Positions 41,341 to 52,920 of a DNA stretch of 64,000 bases are shown here, piece by piece. The position numbers and the translations under genes were made by a program. Position 1 is the stretch's first letter. Each line of letters starts with the position of its first letter. The notes below the pieces were generated by a model. That model saw only the letters and a list, made by a program, of their open reading frames with translations, did not search any database and was not told the DNA's origin. The DNA is from Cercis canadensis (taxonomy: Eukaryota > Streptophyta > Magnoliopsida > Fabales > Fabaceae), in contig QAOA01007106.1 in NCBI GenBank assembly GCA_003255065.1, positions 240,829-304,828 of the forward strand, given 5' to 3'.

Positions 41341-43809
41341 TTCTAAATTTGGTAAATTTAACTCTATTCAAAGGGACCAGTCAAGCCAAGGTTACTAGTT
41401 TACCAAAAAAGATATCTAGAAGTCGTCATAGTGAATTTCTTAGAAGTTTTTGCCCTTAGATTTAGGTCTTAAAGTTTTTTTTTTTTTTTTCCTTTATCGA
41501 TTATGCTATTATCTTTACTTGCTAATTATATAATTGTCCTTACATAAGAAGTTGACAAAAGCAGCGATGGTGATTTGAAGTAGAGAAATTTCATGTAAGA
41601 ATAATTTCAACTTTCAGCAGTGCCCTGGTAGAATGGACAAGAAAATGAGGATTTATAGTAAAGTTAGATTATGACAAAGATGACTTTTTGAAACAGGCAG
41701 AGAAAGCAATTCAATTGTCCTAGACTAAATTGGTCGTCAGGCCCAATCAATTTGGTCCCTAGCTGTTGAATTTTCATTTCAATCTTTGACTCTCCAATTC
41801 CACTTTAAAATGGACCCTTCCTGAGTTTGCAACTTAAGGAGTTGACGCAAGTGCTTATGTGTCACCTTGATTTCTGAAGTGGCACAGTTATCTTCTAGTC
41901 TAACATAAAACTTATTATAGCACTGTGTTTCAATGCCTAGTCACATTAAAATGATGCCATTCCGCCCATTTTACCGAAAACTACTCTGTTTATGTTAAGC
42001 ATAAACTATAAGAGGAAGAATCCCTCCAAGAAATTGCACAAAGGATCAAGTTAGAACCCTAGGTACTGTTAACCTCAACTGCTCCTCTGATCCAGTGACA
42101 CTAGTATAAATTTAGGCTTCCATTGAAGTGGGTTCAACTTTGGATGCTTCTCCAACGTTGCGTTAAGCAATGTAAGTGTTGTTTTAATTTTTTACCATTT
42201 CAAACTCAATGGGTTATGTGTATAAATACAATAGATGTCCAACTTTTTTTAGGATACTGTTGGCTTTGTTAGATTGGAATGGTCTTTCAGATTGTGTTTA
42301 CTTTTAAAATGACATTTTCCTCTGAGTTTGGTGTTGCTATGAATTTGACTATTTAATGGTCAAGTAGCAAACAAATTAGTGGCAACATGTGCTTTGTGTT
42401 AAGCCAACGGAATCTTTATGGTCCCTTTGTTTGAATAAAATAAAATGTTTGGTACAAAAAAGGAATCTTACTGTTGTGAATCTTGTGAGGAGTTTAAATA
42501 TCTTGGAATTTTGTTGGATTAGGCTTTATGGTCCCTTTTAAGTGGGAAATTTCTTTTTATAATTACCATTTAGTCTATTTATCAAGGTTAATTTAAGTAT
42601 TTAGTGAGTCATGTGATATGTACGTGCATTTAAATAATAGATCATAAATTAAATATTAATTTTTAATATTACATTAGTATTCTCTATTAAGTTTTAAATG
42701 ACACACTAACAAAGAAAACAAAACTATAATTAAACTTTTTTTTTATAAATAAATGTTAATTATTTTGTTTTAAGGCTGATGGGAAAGAAATGGTTATAAG
42801 CATAGCATAGTTGTAAATTAATTATTTAACTCATTTTGCCCGTAAGCTTAGGCGTATCAAGTCATTAGCAAGCTGAGTTGCAAGCTTCTCATGACCTAGC
42901 TTGACTCAATTTCAATGGTGACTGGTTATGATTTTTTAGTTATTTGTGATTATTCCAGTTAAATATGTAGTTCTCATATGTGGTTTGTAATAAAATTTAG
43001 TTATTGAAATTTGTATGTTGGGCTAAATCACGAAAATGGAATGATATGACATGTTGCTAAACTATAATGTAGCTNAATGGTGACTGGTTATCATTTTTTA
43101 GTTATTTGTGATTATTCCAGTTAAATATGTAGTTCTCATATGTGGTTTGTAATAAAATTTAGTTATTGAAATTTGTATGTTGGGCTAAATCACGAAAATG
43201 GAATGATATGACATGTTGCTAAACTATAATGTAGCTATACTTTTTTTTTTTTTATGTGATAATATAGTTAAAAAAACTTTTAGCATATAATTTCCTTTCT
43301 TTCTGTAGAATGTTTGTAATAAAACTATTTATCTTTTAAAGAAATTCCTTTTCTACCAAAAAAAAAAAAGTGCAGTTAATCAAGAGAAAAAACAAAGATG
43401 AACAGTACTTGGAATATACCTCACGAATATCATACAGTAAATACTGATTGTAGAATGTTTTTGTATAGTCATATATGTTGCAATCCTAAGATATATGGAT
43501 GATCTAAACTATTAATATCATTGTCCCAAAACGGTACGTCACAACAACTTTGAATCAAAAGTTAGAATTTTCCTTTATTTGACTGTTAGAGACTCCAAAA
43601 CAAACGTCTGAAGATATGAACACAAAATATGCCCATTGTCTAAAATACTAATAAACATATATTTTTAAAATTAAGTGCTTGTCCAAAAGAAAGCACAAAA
43701 ACAAATTTCCAGAACGTTCACGTAACCAATAAAAGGACAAAATTCAAAGACAAGATAATGGTCAATAATGCCACTTCAAGATAGAAAACCCATTAGGGAA
43801 AACATCTAA
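41341..43809. other. Intergenic region upstream of the RING-H2 gene
   Basis: A+T-rich, with 'atttggtcccta' words near 41750 typical of a decayed TE, and the N-flanked duplication at 42914-43236. No gene is supported. Confidence 0.4.
42914..43236. repeat. Direct duplication around a single N (probable assembly artefact)
   Basis: 42914-43074 and 43076-43236 are the same 161 bases with one difference seen (ttatGatttt against ttatCatttt), separated by one N at 43075. This looks like two contig ends that overlap but were not merged. Confidence 0.85.
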
Positions 43810-43814
43810 ACAAA

Positions 43815-43869
43815 TATAAATATACATATATGCATCTCTGTCTCACGCAAACATTCTTATAAGGTAAAA
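43815..43869 (+). promoter_or_regulatory. Probable TATA box and short 5' leader of the RING-H2 gene
   Basis: ATATAAATATACATATATGC lies about 55 bases before the start codon, a normal position for a TATA box plus short leader. Confidence 0.5.
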
Positions 43870-44295
43870 ATGAGAAATATTGAAGACCTCACCACGGTTG
43901 GATCTTGCTTCTTATTTTTCTTCTTCTTATTTCTTTTAGCAGTTGTGATTTCAGTTGCTAGCTATTGTACCCGCCAGCCACTTCCGACCAGCTTATCTAA
44001 TGAAGCCAGTGATGCCATCACAAACTCCGACCACTCCACAATCACGGTGGAACCATCCATGGATGAAACTAATCTGTGTAGCTATCCAAAACTCCTATAC
44101 TCCAAAGCCAAATTCTATGATAGTAGTTCAAGTGATTCATGCTGCTCTATATGCTTGATAGATTACAAAGAATCTGATTTATTACGAATTCTACCGGATT
44201 GTGGTCATTTCTTTCATGTCAAGTGTGTTGATCCTTGGTTAACAATGAATTTAACATGCCCTATTTGTCGGAAGTCATTTGTTGCAAGAGTTTAG
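43870..44295 (+). CDS. ATL-type RING-H2 E3 ubiquitin ligase (ATL70-like)
   Basis: An intronless 141-residue protein. Residues about 12-31 form one hydrophobic membrane segment (SCFLFFFFLFLLAVVISVA). A short linker contains SYPKLLYSKAKF, the conserved stretch ahead of the RING in this group. The RING-H2 finger occupies 92-133: Cys92, Cys95, Cys111, His113, His116, Cys119, Cys130, Cys133, with spacing C-x2-C-x15-C-x-H-x2-H-x2-C-x10-C-x2-C and the conserved Trp123 in DPWL. All eight zinc ligands are present. ATL proteins are membrane-anchored E3 ligases that pass ubiquitin from an E2 to substrates, and many respond to defence signals; the substrate of this one is unknown. The start is the first ATG after a TATA-like box, and it precedes the membrane segment directly. 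Length and lack of introns are normal for the family. ATL70-like is the closest recalled group, not a proven orthologue. Confidence 0.92.
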   Translation: MRNIEDLTTVGSCFLFFFFLFLLAVVISVASYCTRQPLPTSLSNEASDAITNSDHSTITVEPSMDETNLCSYPKLLYSKAKFYDSSSSDSCCSICLIDYKESDLLRILPDCGHFFHVKCVDPWLTMNLTCPICRKSFVARV

Positions 44296-45037
44296 TATAT
44301 ATGTTGTTTTGAATAGTATATGTATTAATTTATTACATTGCAATACTCTAATCAACAAAATTGCTTCTTTTGATTCCCCATTTGTGTCTTAGACCAGAGA
44401 TTTGAATTATACTTGCAGTTATGATAGCGGTGTAAAAGAGAGCCTAAAATAATGAAAATTACCAAAAGGATAGCAATCACCAAACGTCTAGAAAATAATT
44501 AGGTCAGTAACGACTAGCAAGTAATTAGTAATTAATTAGGACAGAAATAGATGAAAGAAAGCTTTTCTTTCTCTCATCTCTCTGTTAACACGCGATTCAC
44601 AGGCTAAATGTGTGAATTGCAAGAAAAGGCACCAATGGCAGATCGCATTTACAAAAAACTCCAGTTGAATTGACCTCTAGAATAATATTATTGTGGGTGC
44701 AATTGTGGTTGTAGAGCGCAACTCAAATCCCTACCTCATGCTTTGTTTTTCAAATTATCTCGGAAGATGTAACTAGAATGCTATAACCGAACCTATAGGT
44801 GGTTGTAACTGGAGTAATGGGAAAAAGCATTAGTGGTGGGATTCATAACACAAGAAAAACATTTGCAAAGCTGTATAGTATTTGTCTTGCAATATATGAT
44901 ATATTTATTTAAGGATTTAACTTAATCATAACAGAATTGTTAATGATTATGTGAAAAAATTTAATATATGACTATTACGTTTCATTTTATCATAAATGAA
45001 AGATACAAGCATGGTTCATTAACTATTTCTTTTTCTA
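44296..45037. other. Downstream intergenic region
   Basis: 3' flank of the RING-H2 gene followed by A+T-rich sequence up to the TRIM array. No gene or RNA was recognised. Confidence 0.4.
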
Positions 45038-45042
45038 TATTA

Positions 45043-45236
45043 TGTTTGAAAATGAAAGAGTGGGAGCAAGTCCTACATTGGTAAAAAATGAGAAAGACAA
45101 AGAGCATATAAAGTGAAGTGTCACAAGTCCAAATGCCTTAGGCATTTTGGACACAAGTAGCACACTTTATATCTCACACAACACTCTCCCCAAATATGAA
45201 GACTTACATGGTGGGGCCCACTCATAAATTCTAACA
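45043..45236 (+). repeat. TRIM LTR 1
   Basis: 194 bases. Start TGTTTGAAAATG, end AATTCTAACA, TATA-like GCATATAAAG inside. It differs from LTR 2 at several positions. Confidence 0.9.
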
Positions 45237-45396
45237 TGGTATCAAAGCCTAACACGTCAACCGTGTGGGTTCTCAAAGAGTACATGCCCAAGCAAAGAAA
45301 AGGAAAACTTGGAGCCTCTGAGACTCAAGAACACAAGCTCAGGCAATATAAATGCAAGTCTCAATTGGACCAAGACTAATTGGACTTGAGGGAGAG

Positions 45397-45590
45397 TGTT
45401 GGAAAATGAAAAAGTGAGAGCAAGTCCCACATTGGTAAAAAATGAGAAAGACAAAGAGTATATAAAGTGAAGTGTCACAAGTCCAAATGCCTCAGGCATT
45501 TTGGACACAAGTGGCACACTTTATATCTCACACAACACTCTCCACAAATATGAAGATTTATATGGTGGGGCCCACTCATAAATTCTAACA
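45397..45590 (+). repeat. TRIM LTR 2 (central)
   Basis: 194 bases, start TGTTGGAAAATG, end AATTCTAACA, TATA box GTATATAAAG. Flanked by a purine tract on the left and a PBS on the right, as a shared central LTR should be. Confidence 0.92.
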
Positions 45591-45750
45591 TGGTATCAAA
45601 GCCTAACACGTCAACCTTGTGGGTTCTCAAAGAGTACATGCCCAAGCAAAGAAAAGGAAAACTTGGAGCCTCTGAGACTCAAGAACACAAGCTCAGGCAA
45701 TATAAATGCAAGTCTCAATTGGACCAAGACTAATTGGACTTGAGGGAGAG

Positions 45751-45944
45751 TGTTGGAAAATGAAAAAGTGAGAGCAAGTCCCACATTAGTAAAAAATGAG
45801 AAAGACAAAGAGTATATAAAGTGAAGTGTCACAAGTCCAAATGCCTTAGGCATTTTGGACACAAGTGGCACACTTTATATCTCACACAACACTCTCCATA
45901 AATATGAAGATTTATATGGTGGGGCTCACTCATAAATTCTAACA
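45751..45944 (+). repeat. TRIM LTR 3
   Basis: 194 bases, followed by TATTA. It carries small differences from LTR 2 (such as TTAGTA against TTGGTA near the start). Confidence 0.9.
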
Positions 45945-45949
45945 TATTA

Positions 45950-46759
45950 GAGTTCAGGATTTTGGTTGGAATTTAGAAAAACGATCTAGATCAGTTGAAA
46001 ACGTACATGCTTTTGTCTAAACAAAATGTTAATGTAAAACTATTTGCATGGTGATTACGCTTACACTATCTTGCACTCTTGCAGTCTAGACACACGAGAA
46101 TCAAAATTGTACTAGGTACTTAATTTTTTCTTTTTTTACATAACCCAAGAACCTTGATCTAAAGCGAACCTTTGAATAGAGCTAAACTTATTAAATTTGG
46201 GGCAAGTCATCTCTGTTCTAGGAGTCTGGTTATCGAAGTACTCACATCTTTAACTTTATATGATTGAGCACTTTGAAACCCTCATTTTGTCAATGAGAGA
46301 CCTCAAATACAATATCATTTTCTTTCAAAGAGATTCTTATGATTAACTAGTCTACAACCCAGTTGACAACTAGATACTTAAACTTTACCGGGACCTATTT
46401 CAACTCTTTTTTGACAGCTGAAAATTTAGATATTATCTTGTCATATTGTATATAGATAGACTTTTATCTAAGATATTATCACATTATAGACTTATATTTT
46501 TGATAGTCTGAGGCATGTAAAAGAGAGAAAATTCTGCCTCTGGCAATAGAATTCAAGGTGAAAATCCGATCAAAGTTCTTAAGCAATATGGAAAATTCAA
46601 ACCAAGCAAGCCAATCCAATTACATAAAACTCCTAAGCAGATAAAACAAAAAGGAAAAACACAAAACAAAAGATTCACAATACTAAAATCAAAACCGAAC
46701 AAAATAGCCTTAAGAATTAAACCTAGAGTCTAAGCTAAAATGTTCCTGCAAATCATTCC
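45950..46759. other. Intergenic region between TRIM and the early-nodulin-like gene
   Basis: A+T-rich, with no gene. The right half (46500-46759) is likely to include the 3' UTR of the minus-strand gene that ends at 46760. Confidence 0.45.
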
Positions 46760-48124
46760 CTAAATCACCCAAAACCCCAGCAAAGAAGCAAACACAGACA
46801 AGATTTCCCCAATGGAAGCACTGAAACTTGTTCCGTGAACCAATGCTATTGCCATAGACTTCTCCCCTTGATCAGTCGTAGGTTCAGGAGAATACCCACC
46901 ATTACTACCTGGATATGGCATAGGGCTTGTACGAGGAGAATATCCACCAGCTCCTTTAGGAGGAGCAGCAGAACCTTTTGGCGGTAACAAAGGAGGCACC
47001 GGAACTCCGGAAGGTGATGGTGATGGAGATGGAGGATTTTTTGCAGAGCATTCGTGGACAGTAACTGCAATCTTCTGGCCAAGGCAACAATTGTTTGAGA
47101 TGTTGCATATGAAATAGAAGTCACCTCTCTGTGTCAATGGAATGATTGCTGGACTGCTATTGAAGACCTTTACAGGATCAATGGAAGTGCAGTCCTTGTA
47201 CTCTTGCTGTGTTACCTGAACTAGGTTGTAATATTTGGTGTCGAATTTGAACTCTGCAGAGTTTGAAAAATTAATTGATCATAACAACTTCCTCCATCAG
47301 ATAGCAACTCTTTCTACCTAATGAAATGGTTAAATTATCTCAAACCTAAGAATAAAGAGATTATCCCATATTCCATGTCTCCCTCTCATATCCGTTCTAC
47401 AAGTAAAAAATAAATAGATATAAAAACTCCTTTTCAATCTTCTTGCAGTGTCAAGAAAAAAAAAATTAAAGTTAATTACATAAAACTATATGATGTCGTA
47501 TATCAATTTAAAAATAAAAATGATGAAAAAGATGTGATAAGCTCTCTCTCTCAAAAGGTGGAGAAATACAATATACATTCTCATATAATAAATTCTTCTA
47601 TTTTTTTTAGAAGAAATAAAGTGAAACACATAAAATAAAAAAAGAGTATGCGATTCTTATTTCTTTTTTGGATACTTTGGCTACAGGAATCAAACACAAA
47701 ATCCCATAAATCTTGAGTCCGACCTCGACTTCAATACCACTCGATCCTAAACGATTTGGTAAATAATATGTGATTTTGAACATACTAGTCGCTTATTTAT
47801 AAAACATAAATTTCTTCATATATATATATAAAGCTAAATATAAAAATTATCAAAAAATTTTACCACTTCAACTAGTACATGGGGAAAAGAACTGAAGTCC
47901 TCTAAGTCAAAAGCCATTATTAGATCTTGAAGTTTACCTAAAGAATCACCAGCTTTGAATAAATGAGAGAGTGACCAATTGGTGTAGTAAGCTGAATATG
48001 GTGGAATGGTCCAGCCAGATGATTCTTCCACTCCCACATTAAACTGAGTACCACAACAGTAACAAGTAAATGCAAATACCAATGGTGAAAGAAATAGAAC
48101 GAAAACATTTCCATGCAGCAACAT
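46760..48124 (-). CDS. Early-nodulin-like protein (phytocyanin family, GPI-anchored)
   Basis: Two exons, 48124-47938 and 47253-46760, joined over a GT..AG intron (donor TTTAG/GTAAAC, acceptor CTCTGCAG/AGTTC), give 226 residues; 681 bases is an exact number of codons. Residues 1-24 are a signal peptide (VFVLFLSPLVFAFTC). The plastocyanin-like domain spans about 25-130: TQFNVGVEESSGWTIPP, YYTNWSLSHLFKAGDSL, then YYNLVQVTQQEYKDC and GDFYFICNISNNCCLGQKI. Cys84 and Cys118 can form the usual disulphide, but the copper-binding His residues are replaced (Asn-Asn before the last Cys), as in early-nodulin-like proteins. A Pro/Ser-rich arabinogalactan-like region (about 135-185) and a hydrophobic tail ILSVFASLLGFWVI indicate a GPI anchor at the plasma membrane. 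The ATG at 48124 is preferred over one at 48223, because it puts the signal peptide at the N-terminus. No copper or electron-transfer role is expected; these proteins are linked to reproduction and cell-wall signalling. Confidence 0.93.
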
Positions 48125-50880
48125 GGCTAATAACTGAGCAGGAAACAGAGAAAGAGATGGCCTTGGAGATGAAATGAAGGAATTAAGCAAAATACAGATC
48201 TTCGAAGTTGTAGAGCAAAGCATACAGAGACATGTGCAACCCTATATTTAATGTGAGATGTAATTTATTGTAATTTATGTTTTAGAAGTTACAGAGGTTT
48301 CAAACAAAGGAATCAAATGGGAAAACGAGAGAGGACCAAAGAATGGAAAATAGGAATGGGAAATTTAACGTTGAGTATAAAACGGCAAAAATATCAAAGA
48401 CTTCTAGAAAAATCTTAATTTTTTGGGGAAATGCTAAATCTTTAATTTGAATGTTCAATTTGCAACAGTATCTTTGATTAATTAATGTCTTTGTCTTGGT
48501 GTAAATCAATAATTATGGAATAGAATGTTTTATATTTACGGTATTAATATTACTAATTAACGTTGTACCGAAGAAATTGATATTACTAAAGTATACTGGT
48601 GCAACGCACATTACAAAACTCAACCGTCAAAAAAATAATATACACAAAGAAAAACTGTCAAAAATAATAAACAGCATTAGATAGTGTAATTATGATTTGA
48701 CTTGTCTTGTTCACTATGTTAGAAATTTTATCTCCTTTAAAACTCTCATTAGGAACATATAAAATAGTTGTAATTATTCATCTAGTCTCTTTAGTTTTAC
48801 TCGCAATTTAACTTAGTCTCCATGTTTGAGTAGTTTGAAATAAGGTTCTTACAATTTTGAAATTGGACCATGTAGTGACGGATCTGTTAAAACGTTGCCT
48901 AAGAAACTAATGGATTATCAAGGCTGAAATGGACTAAAATCATTGGCTGATCAGCACAATACTGGTTCTTTTAGTTTCACTTATTTTCAAATTAGTCTCT
49001 ACACTTCAATGTTTTGTAATTGAATTCTTATAATTTAAAATGTTTGCAAATGGGTCCTTATGATTCCTTGTAACGAGCTCATTAAAACTTTACTTAGATT
49101 GTAGACAAAGGCTCCATTTAGATAGTATAACTTATGGCTTATTAAAATTTCTCTATTATTATAAGTGTTTATGTGTAAATAAAATTATGTTTAAATATGC
49201 TTATCATGCAAACAGTTTATTACTATTTTTAACTTATTTTATGAAATTATTTTTTAAAGCTTATAGGAAAAATCCCTTATAATAACTTCACGAGTAGCTA
49301 TTTTGAAAAAAAATTGAAACAAAAATATCTCTAAATAATAGTGAAAATTTTACTAAAGTTCGATGGCTGATCTCCTCATTAGTTCTGAATTTAGAAATGC
49401 TTTCTAATTGTATAATAAAGCACAAAATAACTTAATTTACATAAAAAAATTTTATGTAAATACTTAAGTAAGTCATTTTGGCCGAAGTGTCAATTGTTGT
49501 TCGAAGCAGTCTAAACAATGTGCTTTGGTGGACTTTGTTTGTCCAAGTTTGGTGGACTAAGAATTCCAATGACCCATTCTAACGTGCAGGATTATAATTG
49601 ACCTAGTCCACCCAACTTGGATAAAAAGTGTTTTTTTTTTATGTGGATAAACTTTTTTATTTATTTTTTTAACTTGAGATAGACTAAATTGTTAAAGCTG
49701 TTATTCTGTAATTAGAAATGTTTAAACCTAAGATAGGAGGGTAAGGAAAAACCTTAAGACTGAAGGCAGCTCCATTGAGACAAGACCTTGCCTCTACATG
49801 GATAAACTGATTGCCTAATACTGTTTTTGTTAAAATAATACTCATTAATTTTTTTTTTCTAATGAAATAATACTCATCAGTTGACATCACATCACTAGCA
49901 TATGGCTATTAATTAAACATAGCCCACACAACTCTCTCTGAACCACAAAATTTGTTTGGAGGGCCCATATATATATAGCTCAATTACCATCTAAGCCCAC
50001 TTTTCAATACCCTTGACCTATTGAAGATAGAATGGTAATTTCATTCTAAACTCCATTCTACAAAAGAGGACTACTAGCGATGATCACCTTGGATAGTCGC
50101 TATAGTGTTCTTCACTCGTAGGAGTCAGCCACATACTTCTTTTAAAACATTCAACTCCTCACCTGTTCAACAAGTTTAGTGAATATAAACATAGGTAACA
50201 TACTAATACTGTAGCAACAAGATGAAAAAGATACCAAATGGCAAATATCACTCGCACAGTCAAATATGTCGTTTTTGTTTTCCTAAAAACTATTAGTTGT
50301 TTATTTTTTTTACCTTTTGCTCAATGAGAAATTAATTAGTGTTTCACCATTTTTCCAATTATATAAATATATATTCAACAGTTAACAAAGTAAAACGATA
50401 GCCTTACACTTTTCTAAAATGTGTGAAAGGTATACAATTAATTTAAGCTGTCAGATTGAAGTTATAGTGTAATCTTATAGGTCCAATGAATTTACCTAAA
50501 CTCAAATGATTATAAGTGTGTATGTGTAGTTAAGTTGTAAAACAACTAGTGTGGATATATTAAGTTAAGACTCTTCAATAAACACTTTCATTTTCCCATT
50601 GAAACTTTTGTCTGTCAAATTTAGACCATGTATCAAAGAAAATATAGAAAAGATGTAAGAAAATGGTGTTGAAGTATATTTTCTTAGAAAAAATTGAAGA
50701 GAAATTAATAGGACTGATTAATTATGGGGTTATGTTCTTTTAGACATGCAGATGCACACCTCTTTTACATTTGCTCACATGATAACATCTCAATGTAACT
50801 AAATTCACTTAAACTTTAACTCAATGCATAATAGCTCCACCCAAAGATCAAACTTTTTACTAAATTTTTTTGTCTCACCA
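48125..50880. other. Intergenic region upstream of the early-nodulin-like gene
   Basis: The first 150 bases hold the leader and an AAATATAG TATA-like site (48240s, minus strand). The rest is A+T-rich. At 48780-49080 two blocks contain 'ttagtctc' and 'aattctta(t/c)aa' words of a decayed TE. At 49107-49300 there is a TTATAAGC-rich stretch like a hAT/MITE end. No gene is supported. Confidence 0.4.
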
Positions 50881-51133
50881 TGTTGTTGATGGGCTGCTTT
50901 TGGACTGACCCCCTTGAATATATAGAAGAAGATAATATTTGTGAAAGTAGAATCCATCTATTGCAGTATATTCTTTGTATATTTATACACATACAAGATA
51001 ATCAAAGAATTAAAAAATAATCAAAGAATGAAAATCCCAGTTCTATAGAGTATATCTAGTATAACAGTCCTAATTCTAATATAACAATAATTTAACATTT
51101 AAACTATGATCTAGAAACCCTAGATAGTGCTCT
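50881..51133 (-). repeat. Possible 3' LTR remnant of Copia-2
   Basis: It lies directly after the polypurine tract of Copia-2 on the minus strand and is A+T-rich. A matching 5' LTR was not found, so the left boundary is not fixed. Confidence 0.35.
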
Positions 51134-52600
51134 ATTACGCCCCCGCAAGATGGTGGACCCATCAAGACCACCAATCTTATCTCAAAGATTATAAAAGGTA
51201 GATGAGGGCAACAACTTAGTAAGGATGTATGCGAGTTGGTCTTTGGTAGATACATGAGACAGACACAGCTGGTTGGTTTGGACTTTTTTCTTGACAAAGT
51301 GATAGTCTAGTACAATATGTTTCATTCTAGAGTAAAATACCGGGTTAGTACAAAGATGAGTCACTCCTATGTTGTCACAAAAAATGATAGGCGGCTATGT
51401 GAGTGTAATATTGAGCTCTTTGAGTAAATTAGTGAGCCAATCAAGCTCAACTATAATGGAGGCTACGGGGTGGTATTTAGCCTCTGTGTTGGATTGAGCC
51501 ACACTTCTCAGCTTTTTCGAAGACCAGGACAATGCATTAGGACCCATGAACACAAGGTGAGCAGAACTTGAAGTGCGGTCATTAGGGTTACCTGCCCAAT
51601 CGACATCTAAATAGGCATAGAGTTGAAAATGGCAGTTACCTTTGAGTTGATGGCCGAAGTATACTGTGGAATTAAGATAGCATAAGACACATTTTAGGGC
51701 AATGAGATGGGTCACAACGGCTTATGCATGAATTCTGAAAGCTTGTTCATCGCATAGCCAATATCAGTCCTAGTCAAAGAGAGAAATGTGAGACAAGTTT
51801 CTTGCAAAACTGAGACAAAAAATTGGCAATGTTATTTATGAGTAATAAGTCATTCACATATATGAGAAGTAAGCAATGATACATTCTTTGTTGTAAATGA
51901 ATAGAGACCCATCTGACAAGGAGTTTACAAACCCATAAGAAATGAGAAACTAAACCAACTCATGGTACCAAGCACGTGGTGTTTGCTTCAAACCATAGAT
52001 GGCCTTATGCAACTTGCATACATGAGAGGGAAGAAAGGGATCAACGTGTCTAAGGGGCTATACCATGTAGACTTCATCTTGAAGTGTGCCTTGAAAGGCA
52101 TTGTTAACATACAATGCTTTAAGGACCACTCATTATGGAGAGCAATGGAGAGGACAACCTTCATTGTTTGGGGTTTGACAATTGGGCTAAAAGTATATTT
52201 GTAGTCAAGGCCAAGGCGTTGTGCATAGCCCTTGGCAACTATCTGAGCTTTGTATCTATCAATGGAGCCATCCGATTTTCTATTAACCCTGTAAACCCAC
52301 TTGCAGCCAATGATGTTTGCAGTGGAGGGGGGGAGAGACAAGTGACCATGTGCCATTACTGAGCAAGGCATCAAACTCATTAGACATGGTTGTGCGCCAG
52401 TCAAGGGACGTGAGGGCTTGAGTAAGACAAGTTAGTTCTAAGGTAAGGGTAAGAGGATATTTGGTAGCTTGAAAATTGAATAACTTCTTGTGCTTGAAGA
52501 TGTTATTTTGTGATCGAGTAATGATTTTCTTGGAGGGTGGTGAGGGTAAAACGGCAAGGGAGGTTCTGCATCTTTTGAATTTGCAAAGATTATGCATAAT
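51076..52600 (-). pseudogene. Decayed Copia RT and RNase H (Copia-2)
   Basis: On the minus strand several frames give a Copia pol 3' half. RT start: [19 protein letters not shown] (52597-52283), then [19 protein letters not shown] and [18 protein letters not shown] (52404-51988). RNase H: HLIALKCVLCYLNSTVYFG, YLDVDWAGNPNDRTSSSAH, SNTEAKYHPVASIIVELDW (51715-51395), and [18 protein letters not shown] (51364-51182). The YVDD region could not be found. Just beyond the end, CTTGCGGGGGCGTAATAG is a purine tract followed by probable LTR sequence on the left (51133 and below). Integrase and gag are absent. The element is old and inactive. Confidence 0.8.
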
Positions 52601-52860
52601 TTTTTTTTTTTTAAAGCATGCAAGTTCTTAATTTTTGGTTTATTTCTTTTTATATTTTACTTGGACTTTTGTGATAACATATATATAGTCTTGCTACTTT
52701 AGCCTAATTCATTGTTAATTTAGCCCATTTTTTTCATCTAGCTCGTTTGGCCCATCCTTTAGTATTTAAAATTTTGCAAATGGTAAATAATAAAAAAAAA
52801 AACAATTGTGTTAATAAATTTTTGCATCACTAGATTTAGGAGGACCAATGGGAGAGCAAG

Positions 52861-52920
52861 GAATAGATTTCTCTCACTCCCCATTAGTCCGAATAGATTT
52901 CTCTCATTCCCCATTAGTCC
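52861..52920. repeat. 30-base tandem duplication
   Basis: GAATAGATTTCTCTCACTCC and its following ten bases are repeated at once with a single difference (CACTCC against CATTCC). Confidence 0.9.

Larger units (their letters stand above)
45043..45944 (+). mobile_element. Tandem TRIM element: LTR-internal-LTR-internal-LTR
   Basis: Three LTRs of 194 bases each (45043-45236, 45397-45590, 45751-45944) start TGTTGGAAAATGAAA (first copy TGTTTGAAAATG) and end AATTCTAACA. Between them are two near-identical internal regions of 160 bases, each opening with the PBS TGGTATCAAAGCC and closing with the purine tract GACTTGAGGGAGAG. The array is flanked by TATTA on both sides (45038-45042 and 45945-45949), so the whole unit behaves as one insertion. 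No protein is encoded; it depends on enzymes of another element. Each LTR has a TATATAAAG-type TATA box. The minus-strand 86-codon ORFs inside are repeat shadows. Confidence 0.95.

Noticed and set aside
42914..43236. True segmental duplication
   Set aside because: The two copies meet at a single N and are near-identical, as at two other N positions; an assembly artefact is more likely.
45257..45871. Two near-identical 86-codon minus-strand ORFs that could look like a duplicated gene
   Set aside because: They are antisense readings across the internal region and LTR of the TRIM array.
48125..48223. Upstream in-frame ATG for the early-nodulin-like gene
   Set aside because: It would put 33 polar residues before the signal peptide; family members start directly with the hydrophobic segment.
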